Source of the DNA: Archivesica marissinica
Taxonomy: Eukaryota > Mollusca > Bivalvia > Venerida > Vesicomyidae
Length of the DNA stretch: 64,000 nucleotides
Direction: 5' to 3'
NCBI GenBank assembly: GCA_014843695.1
Contig: CM026402.1
Location: forward strand, 18,180,590 to 18,244,589
The first letter of the stretch is position 1; every line of letters starts with the position of its first letter. The position numbers were made by a program, and so were the translations under genes. Below are positions 63,443 through 64,000 of this stretch, in pieces. The notes beneath the pieces were generated by a model, which worked only from the letters and a program-made list of their open reading frames with translations, had not been told where the DNA came from and ran no database searches.

Positions 63443-63494
63443 AGAGGGCGAAGTCAGGGTCCCTAGGGTGACTATTTCACCCACATCGCCCTCT
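63443..63494. repeat. Nested hairpin, GC-rich
   Basis: An outer stem agagggcga (63443-63451) pairs with tcgccctct (63486-63494). An inner stem gggtga (63466-63471) pairs with tcaccc (63477-63482) around ctatt. The 8-bp palindrome ccctaggg overlaps the inner arm. It may be a relic of a mobile element end; I cannot assign it. Confidence 0.6.
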
Positions 63495-63560
63495 AGAATG
63501 ATCCCAGAGTAAAAATGTCCAGCAGTATACTGTATTACAGCACATATTCATTCAACAACT

Positions 63561-63670
63561 AACGTCATATAGCAATTTTCCAACTTTACTTTACATCATG
63601 GAGGACGACCGCATAGAATCACTGACCTTCTGCAAGCCAGCTGGATAGCTTCCGCACTAATTGATTGATA
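63561..63670 (-). mobile_element. Diverged SINE fragment
   Basis: Minus-strand sequence agtgcggaagctatccagct then ggcttgcagaaggtc and, after a shortened middle, tcctccatgatg, aagttggaaaattgctatat and gacgtta. This order resembles a very common molluscan SINE that I know from memory, with the middle deleted. It supports a molluscan origin but is not verified. Confidence 0.45.
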
Positions 63671-63681
63671 ACAGAAACAAA

Positions 63682-63877
63682 TTAACCCTTTCAACACGAC
63701 AGACCTATAAATAGACTTACAATAAGTGTAGATCCAGATCAGGGTCTGCACCTTTTGCCAGTAATATTACTATTTTTAGATAAATGAACTGGTCCAAATG
63801 TAATTTTCTTATTAATTTATTGGTCTAAAAATATCATGCACCAGTCCATGTCAGTTACTTGGTGTTGAATGGGTTAA
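63682..63877. mobile_element. Second TTAA-ended MITE, 196 bp
   Basis: The terminal inverted repeat is ttaaccctttcaacac at 63682-63697 and gtgttgaatgggttaa at 63862-63877, 15 of 16 positions pairing. Both TTAA tips are intact. No coding capacity. The tips resemble those of 62787-63032 (TTAACCC), but the interiors are different, so the two are related in mechanism rather than copies of one element. Confidence 0.7.
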
Positions 63878-64000
63878 ACGTTATTACTGAGGTAACAAAC
63901 CAGTCTAAACTTGCGCGTTCACATCATTACAAGCTATGTTGGAATTATTTTCTCTTTTATCAACTTTTCCTTTTGCTATAAATGTAATTTGAGCAATAAT
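63878..64000. other. Unassigned right edge
   Basis: No feature seen in the last 123 bases. Confidence 0.4.

Overview
The window is eukaryotic, repeat-dominated DNA from an animal, most likely a mollusc and probably a bivalve. The evidence is tRNA-derived SINE copies with tails and cores of molluscan type, short TTAACCC...GGGTTAA inverted-repeat elements, relics of non-LTR retrotransposons, and one candidate spliced exon. There are no bacterial-style genes or operons. The taxonomic call is inference from repeat style, not from a gene.

Positions 1 to 54820 are one continuous satellite array with a 20-bp monomer, about 2,700 copies. It continues off the left edge and stops abruptly at 54820. 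Two monomer subfamilies alternate in domains. Type A is ggagtaccaatgtgattact or its gagtact variant. Type B is ggcgttccaatgttattact, which carries a CpG in every monomer. There are 26 larger B domains (about 0.3 to 2 kb) and four small B islands in an A background. Most B domains share the same entry and exit junctions. A/B modules are themselves duplicated at offsets of about 0.33, 1.06, 1.16, 1.30, 2.68, 3.6 and 7.2 kb, so the array has a layered higher-order organisation. The many long open frames here arise because a 20-bp unit without stops reads through in all three frames. I do not call them genes.

Positions 54821 to 58920 are non-satellite sequence. They hold an approximately 530-bp inverted-repeat element (55220-55748), a truncated LINE relic on the minus strand with a duplicated 3' tail (55826-56775), and a second, different LINE relic (57583-57911). 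The second relic is flanked by two minisatellites: a 58-bp unit with 11 copies and a 41-bp unit with about 10.7 copies. Both appear to have grown out of the LINE sequence itself. A SINE 3' fragment lies at 58767-58857.

Positions 58921 to 61702 are a 40-bp minisatellite, then an exact 1000-N assembly gap, then an unrelated 33-bp minisatellite. Positions 61703 to 64000 hold three further SINE-like copies, two MITEs with piggyBac-like TTAA ends, a strong hairpin, and one candidate internal coding exon on the minus strand (63046-63167) with good splice sites. A short motif in that exon tentatively recalls the TFIIIB subunit Bdp1. The exon is the only candidate for a host protein-coding gene in the window.
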